Positions 18,133-30,319 of a stretch of DNA of 64,000 bases are shown piece after piece. This DNA is from Paenibacillus sp. Soil522. GTDB taxonomy: Bacteria > Bacillota > Bacilli > Paenibacillales > Paenibacillaceae. The position numbers and the translations under genes are program-made. The first letter of the stretch is position 1; every line of letters begins with the position of its first letter. The stretch spans positions 1 through 64,000 of the forward strand of contig NZ_LMRV01000046.1 of assembly GCF_001428245.1 (NCBI RefSeq), given 5' to 3'. Under the pieces are notes generated by a model. It searched no databases and was not told the origin of the DNA. It worked only from the letters and a program-made list of their open reading frames with translations.

Positions 18133-18531
18133 TTACCAAACGTAGCAAACTACTTCGCCGCCGGATTTAACCTGACGAGCTTCTTTATCAGTCATAATCC
18201 CTTTGGAAGTGGAAATAATTGCAATTCCAAGTCCACCGAGTACACGAGGGATTTCAGTTGATTGTGTATAAACGCGAAGGCCTGGTTTCGAAATACGTTT
18301 CAAGCCAGTAATAACGCGCTCTTGGTTAGGGCCGTATTTCAAGAAAATACGGATAATCCCTTGTTTATTGTCTTCGATATATTCAGCGTCGCGGATAAAA
18401 CCCTCGCGCTTCAAAATCTCAGCAATTTGCTTCTTCATTTTCGAAGCGGGCATTTCCACGGTCTCGTGACGAACAACATTCGCATTACGAATGCGCGTCA
18501 ACATATCTGCAACCGGATCAGACATAACCAT
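18133..18531 (-). CDS. rpsH: 30S ribosomal protein S8
   Basis: A 132-residue S8 that binds the central domain of 16S rRNA early in assembly. The C-terminal GGEVVCYVW matches the family. The start gives [11 protein letters not shown], as in B. subtilis; an alternative start would be the Met two codons later. Confidence 0.97.
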   Translation of the reverse strand: MVMSDPVADMLTRIRNANVVRHETVEMPASKMKKQIAEILKREGFIRDAEYIEDNKQGIIRIFLKYGPNQERVITGLKRISKPGLRVYTQSTEIPRVLGGLGIAIISTSKGIMTDKEARQVKSGGEVVCYVW

Positions 18532-18561
18532 TGTGTTAACCTCCTTCCCAAACTAGGCTGA

Positions 18562-18747
18562 TTACCAGCTTGCTTTTTTAACGCCAGGAATCTGGCCCTT
18601 ATGTGCTAACTCACGGAAACAAATCCGGCAAATTTTAAACTTTTGCAAAACAGAATGCGGACGGCCGCAACGCTCACAGCGCGTATATGCACGCACTTTA
18701 AATTTCGGGGCGCGTTGTTGCTTCACTTTCATCGAAGTTTTTGCCAC
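18562..18747 (-). CDS. rpsN: 30S ribosomal protein S14, zinc type (S14p/S29e)
   Basis: A 61-residue short S14 with four Cys zinc ligands (CERCG and CRICF, about residues 24-43). This is the zinc-containing version (rpsNA of B. subtilis), located at the standard place between rplE and rpsH. A zinc-free paralogue, if any, is not in the window. Confidence 0.96.
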   Translation of the reverse strand: MAKTSMKVKQQRAPKFKVRAYTRCERCGRPHSVLQKFKICRICFRELAHKGQIPGVKKASW

Positions 18748-18773
18748 TGGGTTTTACACCTCCTAAAAGTGGA

Positions 18774-19316
18774 TTACTTCGTGAACGGCATGCCCATTTG
18801 GGTCAGCAGTTCACGAGATTCTTCGTCCGTTTTTGCCGTCGTGACGATGACGATGTCCATACCGCGCACTTTATCGACTTTATCGTACTCGATCTCTGGG
18901 AATATCAATTGCTCTTTCAAGCCAAGCGTATAGTTACCGCGGCCGTCGAAAGCTTTGTTCGATACACCGCGGAAGTCACGTACACGCGGAAGAGAAATGT
19001 TGAACAGTTTATCAAGGAAATGATACATACGCTCGCCGCGCAATGTAACTTTAACCCCGATTGGCATGTTCTCACGAAGCTTGAAGCCTGCAATAGACTT
19101 CTTCGCACGAGTAACGACTGGTTTTTGACCGGAAATGATACGTAGTTCTTCAACAGCTACATCAAGGATTTTCGAATTGGAAACCGCTTCGCCTACCCCC
19201 ATGTTGATAACTACCTTCTCAATTTTCGGCACTTGCATAACAGACGTATAGTTGAACTTCTGCATAAGAGCAGGAGTTATTTCGTTTAAGAAACGACCTT
19301 TCAATCTTGCTGCCAT
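18774..19316 (-). CDS. rplE: 50S ribosomal protein L5
   Basis: A 180-residue L5 that binds 5S rRNA and contacts P-site tRNA. Conserved [13 protein letters not shown] (about 30-43) and RDFRGVS are present. Normal length. Confidence 0.97.
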   Translation of the reverse strand: MAARLKGRFLNEITPALMQKFNYTSVMQVPKIEKVVINMGVGEAVSNSKILDVAVEELRIISGQKPVVTRAKKSIAGFKLRENMPIGVKVTLRGERMYHFLDKLFNISLPRVRDFRGVSNKAFDGRGNYTLGLKEQLIFPEIEYDKVDKVRGMDIVIVTTAKTDEESRELLTQMGMPFTK

Positions 19317-19347
19317 TGATCATGGACCTCCTTTCCTACCGTAACGA

Positions 19348-19701
19348 TTAGTCGATTACTTCTCCGGAACGTTTAGCGATCCGAACTTTCTTGCCGTTGT
19401 CGAGCACTTTGTATCCGATACGTGTTACTTTACCGCTTTTCGGATCGATGTGCATAACGTTGGAAACGTGAATTGGCGCTTCTTGTTCGATAATACCGCC
19501 CTGAGGATTAGCCTGCGATGGACGAGTATGTTTCTTAACAGTGTTAACACCTTCTACGAGTACGCGGTTTTCACGCGGATACGCAGCGATAACGCGGCCC
19601 TTCTTACCTTTGTCTTTACCGGTAATAACGATAACCGTGTCGTCTTTTTTCACGTGCAATTTATTGTTATGGGATTCGAGAATTTTTTTCAGCCTTGGCA
19701 T
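19348..19701 (-). CDS. rplX: 50S ribosomal protein L24
   Basis: A 117-residue KOW-domain protein ([15 protein letters not shown], about 21-35), one of the assembly initiators of the large subunit, located near the peptide exit tunnel. The 12 or so residues before the usual start ([14 protein letters not shown]) are part of the same frame; the shorter start [13 protein letters not shown] form does not exist here, so the whole frame is kept. Confidence 0.95.
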   Translation of the reverse strand: MPRLKKILESHNNKLHVKKDDTVIVITGKDKGKKGRVIAAYPRENRVLVEGVNTVKKHTRPSQANPQGGIIEQEAPIHVSNVMHIDPKSGKVTRIGYKVLDNGKKVRIAKRSGEVID

Positions 19702-19747
19702 GAGTTACACCTCCTGCACGCTTGTGCTTTCAAGCTTATATGGGTTC

Positions 19748-20116
19748 TTAGATTACTTCTGGTGCCAGCGATACGATTTTCATGAAATCTTTATCGCGAA
19801 GCTCACGGGCAACAGGTCCAAAGATACGAGTACCGCGCGGGCTTTTATCTTCCTTAACAATTACAGCTGCGTTCTCGTCAAATGCGATGTACGAACCGTC
19901 TTTACGACGAACCGAACGCTTTGTACGAACGATAACCGCTTTAACAACGTCACCTTTTTTGACAACGCCGCCTGGTGTTGCTTGTTTTACTGAGCAAACG
20001 ATCAAATCGCCGATGTGACCAACGCGACGTCCCGTTCCACCAAGTACACGGATACACATCAATTCTTTTGCGCCGGAGTTGTCAGCAACCGCCAAGCGCG
20101 AAAATGGTTGAATCAT
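19748..20116 (-). CDS. rplN: 50S ribosomal protein L14
   Basis: A 122-residue L14, beginning [17 protein letters not shown], forming intersubunit bridge B8 and lying next to L19 and L3. Normal length and order. Confidence 0.97.
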   Translation of the reverse strand: MIQPFSRLAVADNSGAKELMCIRVLGGTGRRVGHIGDLIVCSVKQATPGGVVKKGDVVKAVIVRTKRSVRRKDGSYIAFDENAAVIVKEDKSPRGTRIFGPVARELRDKDFMKIVSLAPEVI

Positions 20117-20163
20117 TTCAACGTCCTCCTTTCGGAAAAATGCTCAGACACTGCATACGCTCA

Positions 20164-20427
20164 TTAAATAATAACAGCTACTTCAACAACTTCAACGAGT
20201 CTGAAGCGCTTGTCTTTCGATAGCGGACGAGTCTCCATGATTTTCACGATGTCGCCAATTTTCGCTTGGTTATTTTCATCGTGCGCTTTAAATTTTTTCG
20301 TGTATTTAATGCGTTTATGGTACAATTCGTGTTTTTTGTATGTTTCAACAGCAACTACGATTGTTTTATCCATCTTGTCGCTTACCACTTTGCCGATTTG
20401 AACTTTGCGGGCATTGCGTTCGCTCAT
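20164..20427 (-). CDS. rpsQ: 30S ribosomal protein S17
   Basis: An 87-residue OB-fold S17. The start at 20427 gives [10 protein letters not shown] with AAGGAGGAAGAAC upstream; an upstream in-frame codon would add 14 unsupported residues. Confidence 0.96.
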   Translation of the reverse strand: MSERNARKVQIGKVVSDKMDKTIVVAVETYKKHELYHKRIKYTKKFKAHDENNQAKIGDIVKIMETRPLSKDKRFRLVEVVEVAVII

Positions 20428-20477
20428 GTTCTTCCTCCTTCCTTCAGCCGTGTTTATGCATTCATGCAAGGGATATA

Positions 20478-20678
20478 CTAGCTGCTAATTCCGAGTTCTC
20501 TTTCACGCAAAATCGTTTTAGCACGAGCGATTCCTTTACGCACATCACGGATCCGAGTCGGGTTATCCAATTGGCCAGTAGCCAGTTGGAAACGAAGATT
20601 GAAAAGCTCTTCTTTAAAACCAGCGACCTGTTGTTCAAGCTCAGCAGAGGTTAGGTTTCTAAATTCACTAGCTTTCAT
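20478..20678 (-). CDS. rpmC: 50S ribosomal protein L29
   Basis: A 66-residue two-helix protein at the tunnel exit, part of the docking site for chaperones and SRP. The start MKASEFRNL at 20678 overlaps the rplP 3' end by 11 nt, giving translational coupling. Confidence 0.96.
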   Translation of the reverse strand: MKASEFRNLTSAELEQQVAGFKEELFNLRFQLATGQLDNPTRIRDVRKGIARAKTILRERELGISS

Positions 20679-21102
20679 TTGCTTCACCACCCACTTCTTC
20701 ACGCTTCACGAATTTGGTCTTGATTGGCAATTTATGAGCCGCAAGACGCATCGCTTCACGAGCGGTTTCTTCGGATACACCAGCAAGTTCAAACAGGATT
20801 TTACCTGGTTTAACTACGGCTACCCATTTCTCAACGTTACCTTTACCACTACCCATACGCACTTCAAGAGGCTTTTGAGTAATTGGTTTGGCAGGGAAAA
20901 TTTTGATCCAAACCTTACCGCCACGTTTGATGTAGCGAGTCATTGCGATACGAGCCGCTTCGATCTGACGGTTAGTAATCCATGATGGTTCTAGAGCTTG
21001 AAGACCAAATTCACCGAATGCTACTGTAGTGCCGCCTTTAGCGCGACCCTTCATATGACCGCGTTGTTGTTTGCGGTGTTTGACACGTTTAGGTACCAAC
21101 AT
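20668..21102 (-). CDS. rplP: 50S ribosomal protein L16
   Basis: A 144-residue L16, starting [15 protein letters not shown], next to the A site and peptidyl transferase centre. The conserved [11 protein letters not shown] block is present. Its last codons overlap the rpmC start. Confidence 0.97.
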   Translation of the reverse strand: MLVPKRVKHRKQQRGHMKGRAKGGTTVAFGEFGLQALEPSWITNRQIEAARIAMTRYIKRGGKVWIKIFPAKPITQKPLEVRMGSGKGNVEKWVAVVKPGKILFELAGVSEETAREAMRLAAHKLPIKTKFVKREEVGGEANES

Positions 21103-21104
21103 GA

Positions 21105-21767
21105 TTAGTTGCCTCCTTCCTGGGGAGCTTTCTTCTTAGTCGGAAGGACTTCGCCGCGATAGATCCATACTTTTACGCCAATACGGCCGTATGTTGTTGC
21201 CGCTTCTGCTGTGCCGTAATCAATATCAGCGCGTAGCGTATGAAGTGGAACTGTTCCTTCGCTGTAGCCTTCCGAACGTGCGATTTCCGCGCCACCGAGA
21301 CGACCGCTAACTGCAGTTTTGATCCCTTTAGCACCTGAACGCATGGAGCGTTGAATTGCTTGCTTCAATGCGCGACGGAAAGATACACGACGCTCAAGTT
21401 GTTGTGCGATGCTTTCAGCTACAAGAATAGCGTCAAGATCTGCATGTTTGATTTCAGAGATGTTGATGTGTACTTTTTTGCCTTTAGTGATTTTACCAAG
21501 CTCAGTACGCAGGTTTTCAACTTCGGAACCGCCTTTACCAATAACCATACCTGGTTTTGCGGTTTGGATCGTTACGTTCACGCGGTTAGCTGCACGTTCG
21601 ATCTCAATATGAGAAACTGCTGCGTCTTTCAGCTTGTTTTTCAAGTATTCACGGATTTTAACGTCTTCCATAAGAAGATCGCCGAAATCTTTGCCCGCGA
21701 ACCATTTGGACTCCCAATCACGGATAACTCCGACCCGGAAGCCTACTGGATTTACCTTTTGACCCAC
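21105..21767 (-). CDS. rpsC: 30S ribosomal protein S3
   Basis: A 220-residue S3 with an N-terminal KH domain ([11 protein letters not shown], about 78-88) at the mRNA entry channel. The start is GTG at 21765-21767 (GQKVNPVGF), with GGAGGG 7 nt before. A longer frame exists upstream but overlaps rplV and lacks support. Confidence 0.96.
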   Translation of the reverse strand: MGQKVNPVGFRVGVIRDWESKWFAGKDFGDLLMEDVKIREYLKNKLKDAAVSHIEIERAANRVNVTIQTAKPGMVIGKGGSEVENLRTELGKITKGKKVHINISEIKHADLDAILVAESIAQQLERRVSFRRALKQAIQRSMRSGAKGIKTAVSGRLGGAEIARSEGYSEGTVPLHTLRADIDYGTAEAATTYGRIGVKVWIYRGEVLPTKKKAPQEGGN

Positions 21768-21780
21768 ACGTAATCCCTCC

Positions 21781-22116
21781 TTATTTTTCAGATACCACCA
21801 AGGTAATGTGGCTGGTTCTTTTATTGATCCGGCTTGCGCGACCCATCGCACGAGGACGGAAACGTTTCATCGTCGGCCCTTGGTTAACGAACGCTTGAGA
21901 AATAAACAATTTGTTTACGTCAAGCTGATAGTTATGCTCAGCGTTAGCAATGGCAGAGTTCAACAGCTTCTCCAAAATTGGGGATGCAGACTTAGGCGTA
22001 TGACGCAAAATCGCGATTGCTTCGCCAACTTGTTTACCGCGAATCAAATCCGCAACAAGCTGTGCTTTACGGGGAGCAATACGGATATATCTAACGTGCG
22101 CTTTAGCTTCTGGCAT
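21781..22116 (-). CDS. rplV: 50S ribosomal protein L22
   Basis: A 111-residue L22. Its long beta hairpin ([17 protein letters not shown]) lines the exit tunnel; the region where macrolide-resistance changes occur looks normal. Stop codon 13 nt before the rpsC start. Confidence 0.97.
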   Translation of the reverse strand: MPEAKAHVRYIRIAPRKAQLVADLIRGKQVGEAIAILRHTPKSASPILEKLLNSAIANAEHNYQLDVNKLFISQAFVNQGPTMKRFRPRAMGRASRINKRTSHITLVVSEK

Positions 22117-22159
22117 GTAGGAACCTCCTCTCGTTCAGTTAGAGATATTTAAGGGCAAA

Positions 22160-22441
22160 TTAACGTCTGCCCGTTTTTTTGTCTTCACCAGCATGGCCTT
22201 TATAAGTACGAGTTGGTGCAAACTCACCAAGCTTGTGTCCAACCATATCTTCCGTTACATATACCGGCACGTGCTTGCGTCCGTCATATACTGCAAACGT
22301 GTGACCAATGAATTGCGGGAAAATGGTCGAGCGGCGGGACCAGGTTTTGATAACGACTTTTTTCTCGGTTTCGTTCAATACCTCGACTTTTTTAAGCAGG
22401 TAACCGTCAATAAACGGACCTTTCTTTAAACTGCGACCCAT
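22160..22441 (-). CDS. rpsS: 30S ribosomal protein S19
   Basis: A 93-residue S19 in the head of the small subunit, contacting S13. Start [10 protein letters not shown] at 22441, preceded by GGGAGGAACACAA; an upstream in-frame start would add 6 residues that overlap the ribosome binding site. Confidence 0.96.
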   Translation of the reverse strand: MGRSLKKGPFIDGYLLKKVEVLNETEKKVVIKTWSRRSTIFPQFIGHTFAVYDGRKHVPVYVTEDMVGHKLGEFAPTRTYKGHAGEDKKTGRR

Positions 22442-22506
22442 TTGTGTTCCTCCCTTCATAAGCGGTAGCGATACTTGCGTATCACGCGGTTTTTATCAAG
22501 CGGCTA

Positions 22507-23337
22507 TTACTTCGTGCGACGACGAATAATATATTGGCTCGATGCTTTCTTCTTCTTACGCGTTTTGTAACCAAGAGTTGGTTTACCCCAAGGCGACATT
22601 GGCGATTTGCGTCCGATAGGAGCACGGCCTTCACCACCACCGTGTGGGTGATCGTTAGGGTTCATGACAACACCACGTACTTGTGGGCGATTTCCGAGCC
22701 AACGGTTACGGCCGGCTTTACCGATTTTCACGAGTTCGTGATCTTCGTTACCAACTGAACCGATTGTTGCACGGCAAGTGTTCAAAATACGACGAACTTC
22801 ACCGGAAGACAAACGCACGGAAACGTAGTTTTCTTCTTTACCAAGAAGTTGAGCACTAGTTCCAGCTGCACGAACGAGTTGTCCGCCTTTGCCAGGTTTC
22901 AATTCGATGTTGTGGATAACTGTACCGACTGGGATATTCACAAGCGGCAACGCGTTGCCCGGTTTAATATCAGAAGCTGGTCCAGAAGTTACTTGATCTC
23001 CGACTTTCAAGCCTTTCGGAGCGATGATATATGCTTTCTCACCATCAATGTAATGGATCAAAGCGATGTTGGATGAACGGTTCGGATCGTATTCGATCGT
23101 CGCTACGTTACCAACGATACCATCTTTCGTACGTTTAAAGTCGATAACACGGTATTTACGTTTGTGTCCGCCGCCATGGTGACGAACCGTAATTTTACCT
23201 TGGTTGTTACGTCCAGCTTTTTTGAAAAGCGGAGCAAGCAACGATTTCTCCGGTGTACTTGTCGTGATCTCTTCGAAAGTCGAGACGGACATGTTACGAC
23301 GCGCTGGAGATGTCGGTTTGTACTTTTTAATTGGCAC
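22507..23337 (-). CDS. rplB: 50S ribosomal protein L2
   Basis: A 276-residue L2, a core protein needed for subunit association and peptidyl transfer. The conserved C-terminal [14 protein letters not shown] contains the His known to matter for activity. Follows rplW by 17 nt. Confidence 0.98.
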   Translation of the reverse strand: MPIKKYKPTSPARRNMSVSTFEEITTSTPEKSLLAPLFKKAGRNNQGKITVRHHGGGHKRKYRVIDFKRTKDGIVGNVATIEYDPNRSSNIALIHYIDGEKAYIIAPKGLKVGDQVTSGPASDIKPGNALPLVNIPVGTVIHNIELKPGKGGQLVRAAGTSAQLLGKEENYVSVRLSSGEVRRILNTCRATIGSVGNEDHELVKIGKAGRNRWLGNRPQVRGVVMNPNDHPHGGGEGRAPIGRKSPMSPWGKPTLGYKTRKKKKASSQYIIRRRTK

Positions 23338-23354
23338 TTCGATTCCCTCCTTTT

Positions 23355-23648
23355 CTAAACAGACGTTTCAAAGAATTCAAGTTCTTTGCTGTCAGCGCTC
23401 AGTTGAACGATCGCTTTTTTCCAATCTGGTCTGTATCCGCTATGTTTACCATAACGTTTTGGTTTACCCGCTACACGCATTGTGTTAACGCCGGTTACTT
23501 TTACTTTAAAGATTTGCTCAATTGCAAGTTTGATTTCGGTTTTGTTCGCACGAAGATCAACTTCAAACACATAACGTTTGTTAGCCATGTAATCGCTCGT
23601 ACGTTCCGTGATAACCGGGCGCTTGATAATATCGCGTGGATTTTTCAT
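23355..23648 (-). CDS. rplW: 50S ribosomal protein L23
   Basis: A 97-residue L23 at the tunnel exit, docking site for trigger factor and SRP. Its ATG overlaps the rplD stop by one base (TAATG). Confidence 0.97.
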   Translation of the reverse strand: MKNPRDIIKRPVITERTSDYMANKRYVFEVDLRANKTEIKLAIEQIFKVKVTGVNTMRVAGKPKRYGKHSGYRPDWKKAIVQLSADSKELEFFETSV

Positions 23649-24271
23649 TACGCAAGCACCTCCTGTACTTTCTCTACTGCTTCTTTAGTGATGACAAGAT
23701 TGTCATACACCAAAACATCCAGAACATTAATGCCGTCAGCTGTAACGAATTTCACACCTGGAATGTTACGAGCCGATAATGCAACGTTATCTTCATAGTT
23801 AGCCGTAACTACAAGAGCTTTGCGGCTGACTTTAAGGTTATTCAAGATTGCTGCGAATTCTTTCGTCTTAGGCGCTGCAAGTGTCAATTGATCCAAAACG
23901 ATAATTTCGTTTGCGATCACTTTCGAAGACAATGCCGATTTAATTGCAAGACGGCGAACTTTCTTAGGAAGCTTGAATCCGTAAGTGCGTGGAGTCGGTC
24001 CGAATACTGTACCGCCGCCAACCCATTGCGGGGAGCGAATGCTACCTTGACGAGCACGGCCAGTACCTTTTTGTTTCCAAGGCTTGCGACCGCCACCGCG
24101 TACTTCGGAGCGTCCTTTAGTTTTGTGATTACCGAAGCGCTCAGATGCTTGTTGATTAACAACAGCACTGTGCAGGACATGTACGTTTGGTTGAATACCG
24201 AAAACCGTTTCAGCCAATTCCAGTTCGCCCACTTGCGCGCCGCTCACGTTATATACTGTTACTTTAGGCAT
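23648..24271 (-). CDS. rplD: 50S ribosomal protein L4
   Basis: A 207-residue L4. The tunnel loop ([15 protein letters not shown], about 66-80) is present. In E. coli L4 regulates the S10 operon; in Firmicutes this is not established. Coupled to rplW by a TAATG overlap. Confidence 0.97.
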   Translation of the reverse strand: MPKVTVYNVSGAQVGELELAETVFGIQPNVHVLHSAVVNQQASERFGNHKTKGRSEVRGGGRKPWKQKGTGRARQGSIRSPQWVGGGTVFGPTPRTYGFKLPKKVRRLAIKSALSSKVIANEIIVLDQLTLAAPKTKEFAAILNNLKVSRKALVVTANYEDNVALSARNIPGVKFVTADGINVLDVLVYDNLVITKEAVEKVQEVLA

Positions 24272-24299
24272 TTCCTGTTCCTCCTTTCCTTAAGAGCAA

Positions 24300-24923
24300 T
24301 TATTTCTTAACTGTTTGTTTTACTTTTACAAATCCGTTTTTAGGGCCCGGAATCGAACCTTTTACAAAAAGAACGTTACGTTCTGCATCTACACGGATAA
24401 CTTCAAGCTTTTGAATCGTAATTGTTGCGTGACCCATATGTCCCGGAAGGCGTTTGCCCTTCGGCACACGGTTCGCTTGGATAGAACCCATCGAACCTGG
24501 TCCACGGTGGTAACGGGAACCGTGAGACATAGGACCCGTGCTTTGTCCCCAACGTTTGATAACGCCGGCAAAGCCTTTACCTTTCGAAATACCTGTTACG
24601 TCAACGAATTCGCCCTCTGTGAATAGGTCAGCTTTCACTTGTTGGCCAACTTCATAATCACCCAGGTTAACTCCGCGAATTTCACGAACGTAGCGCTTAG
24701 GTGTTGAGTTAGCTTTTTTCGCATGACCAGCTTCCGGCTTGTTCGATCTGCTTTCTTTCTTATCGGAGAAACCGAATTGAACAGCTTCATAGCCATCGTT
24801 CTCTTGGTCTTTTTTCTGAAGCACTACGCAAGGTCCAGCTTCGATAACCGTTACAGGAACGACATTACCATCAGCAGTAAACACTTGAGTCATACCAAGT
24901 TTTTTTCCTAAGATACCTTTCAT
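24300..24923 (-). CDS. rplC: 50S ribosomal protein L3
   Basis: A 207-residue L3, an assembly initiator protein. Starts [15 protein letters not shown]; the long loop [15 protein letters not shown] reaches toward the peptidyl transferase centre. Second gene of the S10 operon. Confidence 0.97.
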   Translation of the reverse strand: MKGILGKKLGMTQVFTADGNVVPVTVIEAGPCVVLQKKDQENDGYEAVQFGFSDKKESRSNKPEAGHAKKANSTPKRYVREIRGVNLGDYEVGQQVKADLFTEGEFVDVTGISKGKGFAGVIKRWGQSTGPMSHGSRYHRGPGSMGSIQANRVPKGKRLPGHMGHATITIQKLEVIRVDAERNVLFVKGSIPGPKNGFVKVKQTVKK

Positions 24924-24964
24924 GTTGACACCTCATTTCCTTTCTATAATCACATATGCTGATA

Positions 24965-25401
<437 letters not shown>

Positions 25402-25407
25402 GTCAAT

Positions 25408-25436
25408 ATTATATCGAATTTAATAGGCAAATGCAA
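25408..25436 (-). promoter_or_regulatory. SigA promoter of the S10-spc-alpha supercluster
   Basis: Minus strand: TTGCAT (25431-25436), 17-bp spacer, TATAAT (25408-25413). It reads toward rpsJ, so it can drive the whole run of genes to rplQ. Confidence 0.85.
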
Positions 25437-25726
25437 CATAAAGTTTCATCTCCTTGCAAATACTATAAAGTAGCCCAAAATAAACGCTTAAGGATGCTCC
25501 AATTGGCTTTCACCATACCGATAAGCATAGCTTTTTATGCAGTTTAAGCCCACATATGGCCCATTATGTCCCTTTTTACAAGCATTTAGAACCTATCCAT
25601 TATAATAACGGACTTAATGGGCGCTAACTGATTATAAACATCTAATGAACGAAAAGACATCCCCCAAATAACGCCAGCGTAATCCGATAAGCTTTTTAAT
25701 CGCATTTGCATGCGTTCGAATTTACA
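25437..25726. other. AT-rich spacer without a recognisable gene
   Basis: I see no convincing gene here. It contains a short palindrome CCATTA...TAATGG (about 25596-25620) and a small hairpin GCATA...TATGC (about 25523-25540). Confidence 0.5.
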
Positions 25727-25765
25727 TACAAAAACGCAACGAGCGGATGCCGTTGCGTTTTTGTA
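25727..25765. terminator. Terminator of the ABC transporter operon
   Basis: Perfect 14-bp stem TACAAAAACGCAAC / GTTGCGTTTTTGTA with an 11-nt loop and T-rich arm on both strands; it can act in both directions. Confidence 0.85.
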
Positions 25766-25841
25766 CTATTACAGATAGCAGCAGCACTTTACTTATAGTG
25801 AGCGAAGCCTTCATTTCCATTTGTCCGCCCGCTGCATGCTC

Positions 25842-26636
25842 TTACCCTAATACGATTCTGTCGTCGGCCAGCTTCTTGCCGCTAATTAACTCGAACTCAC
25901 CAAGCAGTTGTTCGACGGTGAGATCTTTTTTGCGATCTTCCGGCACATCAAGGATGATCCGTCCTTTGTCCATCATAATTAAACGATTGCCAAGGCGAAT
26001 AGCCTGCTCCATATTGTGAGTAACCATAAGAGTCGTCAAATTCATTTCACGTACAAGACTTTCCGTTAGTGTAGTAATGAGCTCCGCTCTCGCAGGGTCA
26101 AGCGCCGCGGTGTGCTCATCCAGCAGCAAAATCTGCGGTCTTGTAAAGGTTGCCATGAGCAAGCTAAGCGCTTGCCTCTCTCCGCCTGACAATAAACCTA
26201 CTTTAGCGCCAAGACGGTTTTCAAGCCCGATACCAAGGCGCTGGAGCTCTTGCTTGAATATCGCGCGTTTCGCACGGGTAACGCCAAATGAGAACCCGCG
26301 AGATTTACCGCGTGCATAAGCAATCGCCAAATTTTCTTCAATTGTCATGCGAGGCGCCGTACCCGCCATCGGATCTTGAAATACACGCCCAATCCAACGG
26401 CTGCGTCGATACTCGGTAAGCTGGCTGATATTGCGGCCGTCAATCCGCACTTCTCCCGCATCCGGCTTCATGACACCGGATATGATGTTCATCAAGGTCG
26501 ATTTTCCTGCACCGTTACTTCCGATAACCGTTATAAAATCGCCCGGCTTCATCGTAAGGTTAGCGCCAAAGAGCGCCGTTTTCTCATCCACCGTGCCTGG
26601 ATTGAACAGCTTGGACACTTTAGCAATTTCCAACAT
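25842..26636 (-). CDS. ABC transporter ATP-binding protein
   Basis: A 264-residue ATPase subunit: Walker A GSNGAGKST (about 38-46), signature LSGGERQ (about 149-155), Walker B ILLLDEH (about 168-174). It is the third gene of an operon with a permease and a substrate-binding lipoprotein of the ABC_sub_bind family. The complex is an importer. Members in streptococci (TrpXYZ) take up tryptophan; the substrate here cannot be read from sequence. Its ATG overlaps the permease stop by one base. Confidence 0.9.
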   Translation of the reverse strand: MLEIAKVSKLFNPGTVDEKTALFGANLTMKPGDFITVIGSNGAGKSTLMNIISGVMKPDAGEVRIDGRNISQLTEYRRSRWIGRVFQDPMAGTAPRMTIEENLAIAYARGKSRGFSFGVTRAKRAIFKQELQRLGIGLENRLGAKVGLLSGGERQALSLLMATFTRPQILLLDEHTAALDPARAELITTLTESLVREMNLTTLMVTHNMEQAIRLGNRLIMMDKGRIILDVPEDRKKDLTVEQLLGEFELISGKKLADDRIVLG

Positions 26637-27571
26637 TAGCGTCCGCCTCCCGGCTGCGTTTTATCCATAGAAGCAAGCATCTCTGCCGTACGCTTCCGCG
26701 CTGTATTTTTTTGCTTCCATAAACGGCGTGCAGAAGGCACAATCAATGCAAAAATAATGATAACGGCTGTAATCAGCTTCATGTCCGATGCATCTAACCA
26801 CTCCACACGCAGAGCTAATGCATAAATTATCCGATAAATAATAGATCCAAGAACAACAGCTAACGTAGCTCTAAAAATAGTGCGTGCTCCGAATATCGCT
26901 TCGCCAATAATGACCGATGCGAGACCAATTACGATCATGCCTATTCCCATGCTGTTATCGGCGTATTTCTGATACTGGGCAACGAATGCCCCTGAAGTCG
27001 CAACAAGCGCATTCGACAAGGCTATTCCGAAAATCGTTGTAATATCGGTATTAGCACCAAAGCTGCGGATCATACGAGAGTTGTCGCCGGTTGCCCGAAG
27101 GCTTAACCCAATGTCGGTGCGAAAAAATAAATCCAGCACCAGCTTAACCACAACTGCAATAATAATCATAAGGACGAGTGTCGAAGCATTCGCGAAAAGG
27201 TTCTCCTGGCCTCGTAAAGAAACGTTGGGCTTACCCATAATTCTAAGATTAATCGAATACAGCGCAATCATCATAATAATACCGGACAGCAGCCCGTTGA
27301 TTTTACCTTTTGTATGAAGCAGCCCCGTGCATGTGCCGGCTATAGCTCCGCCTGCAAATGCGCATAAGACAGCCAGCCACGGAGTTGTTCCGTTAACCGT
27401 CAGGACAGTACCGATGGCTGCGCCTGTAGTAAAGCTGCCATCTACCGTTAAATCCGGAAAATCAAGAATCCGGAACGTTATATAAACTCCAAGCGCCATA
27501 AGCGCATACAATAATCCGCTTTCTACAGCTCCCTGCATAGAAACGAGAGGTCCTAGCATATATGCGAGCAA
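26636..27571 (-). CDS. ABC transporter permease (COG4120 type)
   Basis: An integral membrane permease of about 311 residues with eight or more hydrophobic segments and the family block RILDFPDLTVDGSF near the N terminus, shared with the branched-chain amino acid permease superfamily. I prefer the TTG start at 27571 because GGAGGT lies 7 nt before it; an in-frame start at 27622 would add 17 residues upstream of that site. Coupled by overlap to the ATPase gene. Confidence 0.85.
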   Translation of the reverse strand: MLAYMLGPLVSMQGAVESGLLYALMALGVYITFRILDFPDLTVDGSFTTGAAIGTVLTVNGTTPWLAVLCAFAGGAIAGTCTGLLHTKGKINGLLSGIIMMIALYSINLRIMGKPNVSLRGQENLFANASTLVLMIIIAVVVKLVLDLFFRTDIGLSLRATGDNSRMIRSFGANTDITTIFGIALSNALVATSGAFVAQYQKYADNSMGIGMIVIGLASVIIGEAIFGARTIFRATLAVVLGSIIYRIIYALALRVEWLDASDMKLITAVIIIFALIVPSARRLWKQKNTARKRTAEMLASMDKTQPGGGR

Positions 27572-27666
27572 ATGACATACCTCCATTATCATAACAAAGG
27601 GGTGAACCAGTAGCCCGATCACCCCCTGAATGCTTTTCTTATTAATTTAAGCTAAATAGCAAGAAC

Positions 27667-28716
27667 TTACTCGATGATGTTATTTTGTTGATCTTTTACA
27701 AATGCTTTCATTTCGTCAGTAACCGTAATGCCTTGCTCTGCTGCTGCTTTCATATTGAATATGAAATCAAGCTTCTGAGGAACGGTTACATCCATATCGC
27801 CAGGATATTTTCCATTTTTTAATATTTCAACTGCCATTTGGCCGACTTCATAACCGTGATCATAATATTTAAAGCCAACAGCAGCGAATGCGCCCTTCTC
27901 TACCGTATCACGATCAGCTGAGAAGAAAGGAATATCATTATTGTTCGCTACATCGATAATGGCATCTGCACCAGTTACAACCATGTTATCCAAAGTAATA
28001 TAGATGGCATCTACACGACCTACTAAGGAATCAGCAGCCTGCTTAACATCTGAAGAGTTAGCTACAGATGCTTTGATCAGCTTAATTCCATGCTTGTCGA
28101 GTGCTTCCTCGGCAATGTTGCCCATCACGACAGCGTTTTGTTCACCTTCATTAATAATAAGACCTACATTTTTCACATCAGGCAACTGGGAAGCGATAAA
28201 GTCCATTGTTTGCGTAATCGCAACCGGGTTTGTATCTGAAGCGCCTGTAATATTACCGCCTGGCGCTTGCAATTGCGTAACGATTCCGGCATCAATCGGA
28301 TCAGTTACCGCAGCAAATAATACAGGTATGTCCTTAACATCATCCGCAAGACTTTGCGCAGTCGGAGTAGCGATCCCTAGAGCAAGATCACTTTTGCTAG
28401 ATGCGATTTTTTGCGAAATGGTTTTAATATTGGCTGCATCGCCTTGTGCGTTGTTAAAATCGATCTTCAGGTTTTTGCCTTCTTCGATTCCTGCATCCTT
28501 AAGCGCAGCGATAAAGCCTTCGCGCGTTGCATCCAGCGATGGATGCTCAACAATTTGGGAAATGGCAATCGTATACGTTTTTTCAGCCTCGCTGCCTGAA
28601 TTAACCGTATTGCCGTCGTCAGTATCCTTTCCTGTTTTACCTGTGTTCGCACCACATGCTGCCGTTATAACCATAACCGAAGCGAGTGCAAGGCTAATCC
28701 AAAACTTTCTGTTCAT
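27667..28716 (-). CDS. ABC_sub_bind-family substrate-binding lipoprotein
   Basis: A 349-residue lipoprotein: signal peptide with lipobox ending at C21 (VITAAC), a Gly/Thr/Asp-rich linker (about 22-46), then a two-lobed binding domain (AISQIVEHPSLD, FAAVTDPIDAGIV, GLIINEGEQNA). This is the TrpX-like family (PF04392); ligands include tryptophan or tyrosine in some species. First gene of the operon. Its 5' region has no T-box that I can see, so amino acid control by that means is not supported. Confidence 0.85.
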   Translation of the reverse strand: MNRKFWISLALASVMVITAACGANTGKTGKDTDDGNTVNSGSEAEKTYTIAISQIVEHPSLDATREGFIAALKDAGIEEGKNLKIDFNNAQGDAANIKTISQKIASSKSDLALGIATPTAQSLADDVKDIPVLFAAVTDPIDAGIVTQLQAPGGNITGASDTNPVAITQTMDFIASQLPDVKNVGLIINEGEQNAVVMGNIAEEALDKHGIKLIKASVANSSDVKQAADSLVGRVDAIYITLDNMVVTGADAIIDVANNNDIPFFSADRDTVEKGAFAAVGFKYYDHGYEVGQMAVEILKNGKYPGDMDVTVPQKLDFIFNMKAAAEQGITVTDEMKAFVKDQQNNIIE

Positions 28717-28956
28717 CCGTTATACCCCTCTCATGATTAGGTCGTCTTATTGTGGAGCTCTATTGGGACTAAACATATACAGCAAAGCATTATCGCTTTC
28801 TCTCATTAAAGCCTATGACTGTACGCGAGTGACTGAATCTAACGAGCAAAGACGACCTTGTTTTAAACTATTCCCTAATATTAAATGGGCTTGAGGTATG
28901 CAGTCAATCATTCGCCGACTGTAAAATAAGTCAATACAACGATTAAGTGTATAAAT

Positions 28957-28985
28957 CAAAAGCCCTCACGAGAGTGAGGGCTTCT
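28957..28985 (-). terminator. Terminator of the str operon (after tuf)
   Basis: Perfect stem AGCCCTCAC / GTGAGGGCT with a GAGA loop; on the minus strand it is followed by TTTTGATTT. Confidence 0.85.
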
Positions 28986-29015
28986 GTTATTCATAGCGGC
29001 TAGAGCCGCCATCAA

Positions 29016-30206
<1,191 letters not shown>

Positions 30207-30249
30207 TGAACTTGAGCCTCCTCAATATATCATGAATTTTTTATGTGTG

Positions 30250-30288
30250 GGCCGGCATCTGGTTTGCAAGCAAACTTAGCTGACGGCC
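30250..30288 (-). repeat. Intercistronic hairpin between fusA and tuf
   Basis: Outer arms GGCCG (30250-30254) and CGGCC (30284-30288), inner perfect stem GTTTGC-aa-GCAAAC (30262-30275). No U-run follows. It may protect or process the mRNA between genes needed in different amounts. Confidence 0.55.
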
Positions 30289-30319
30289 AAAAGCAAATGG
30301 TTTATAAGGACAAAAACGA

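Noticed and set aside
28717-28956. Possible T-box or riboswitch before the TrpX-like lipoprotein gene
   Set aside because: No T-box core sequence, specifier stem or terminator/antiterminator pair was found.
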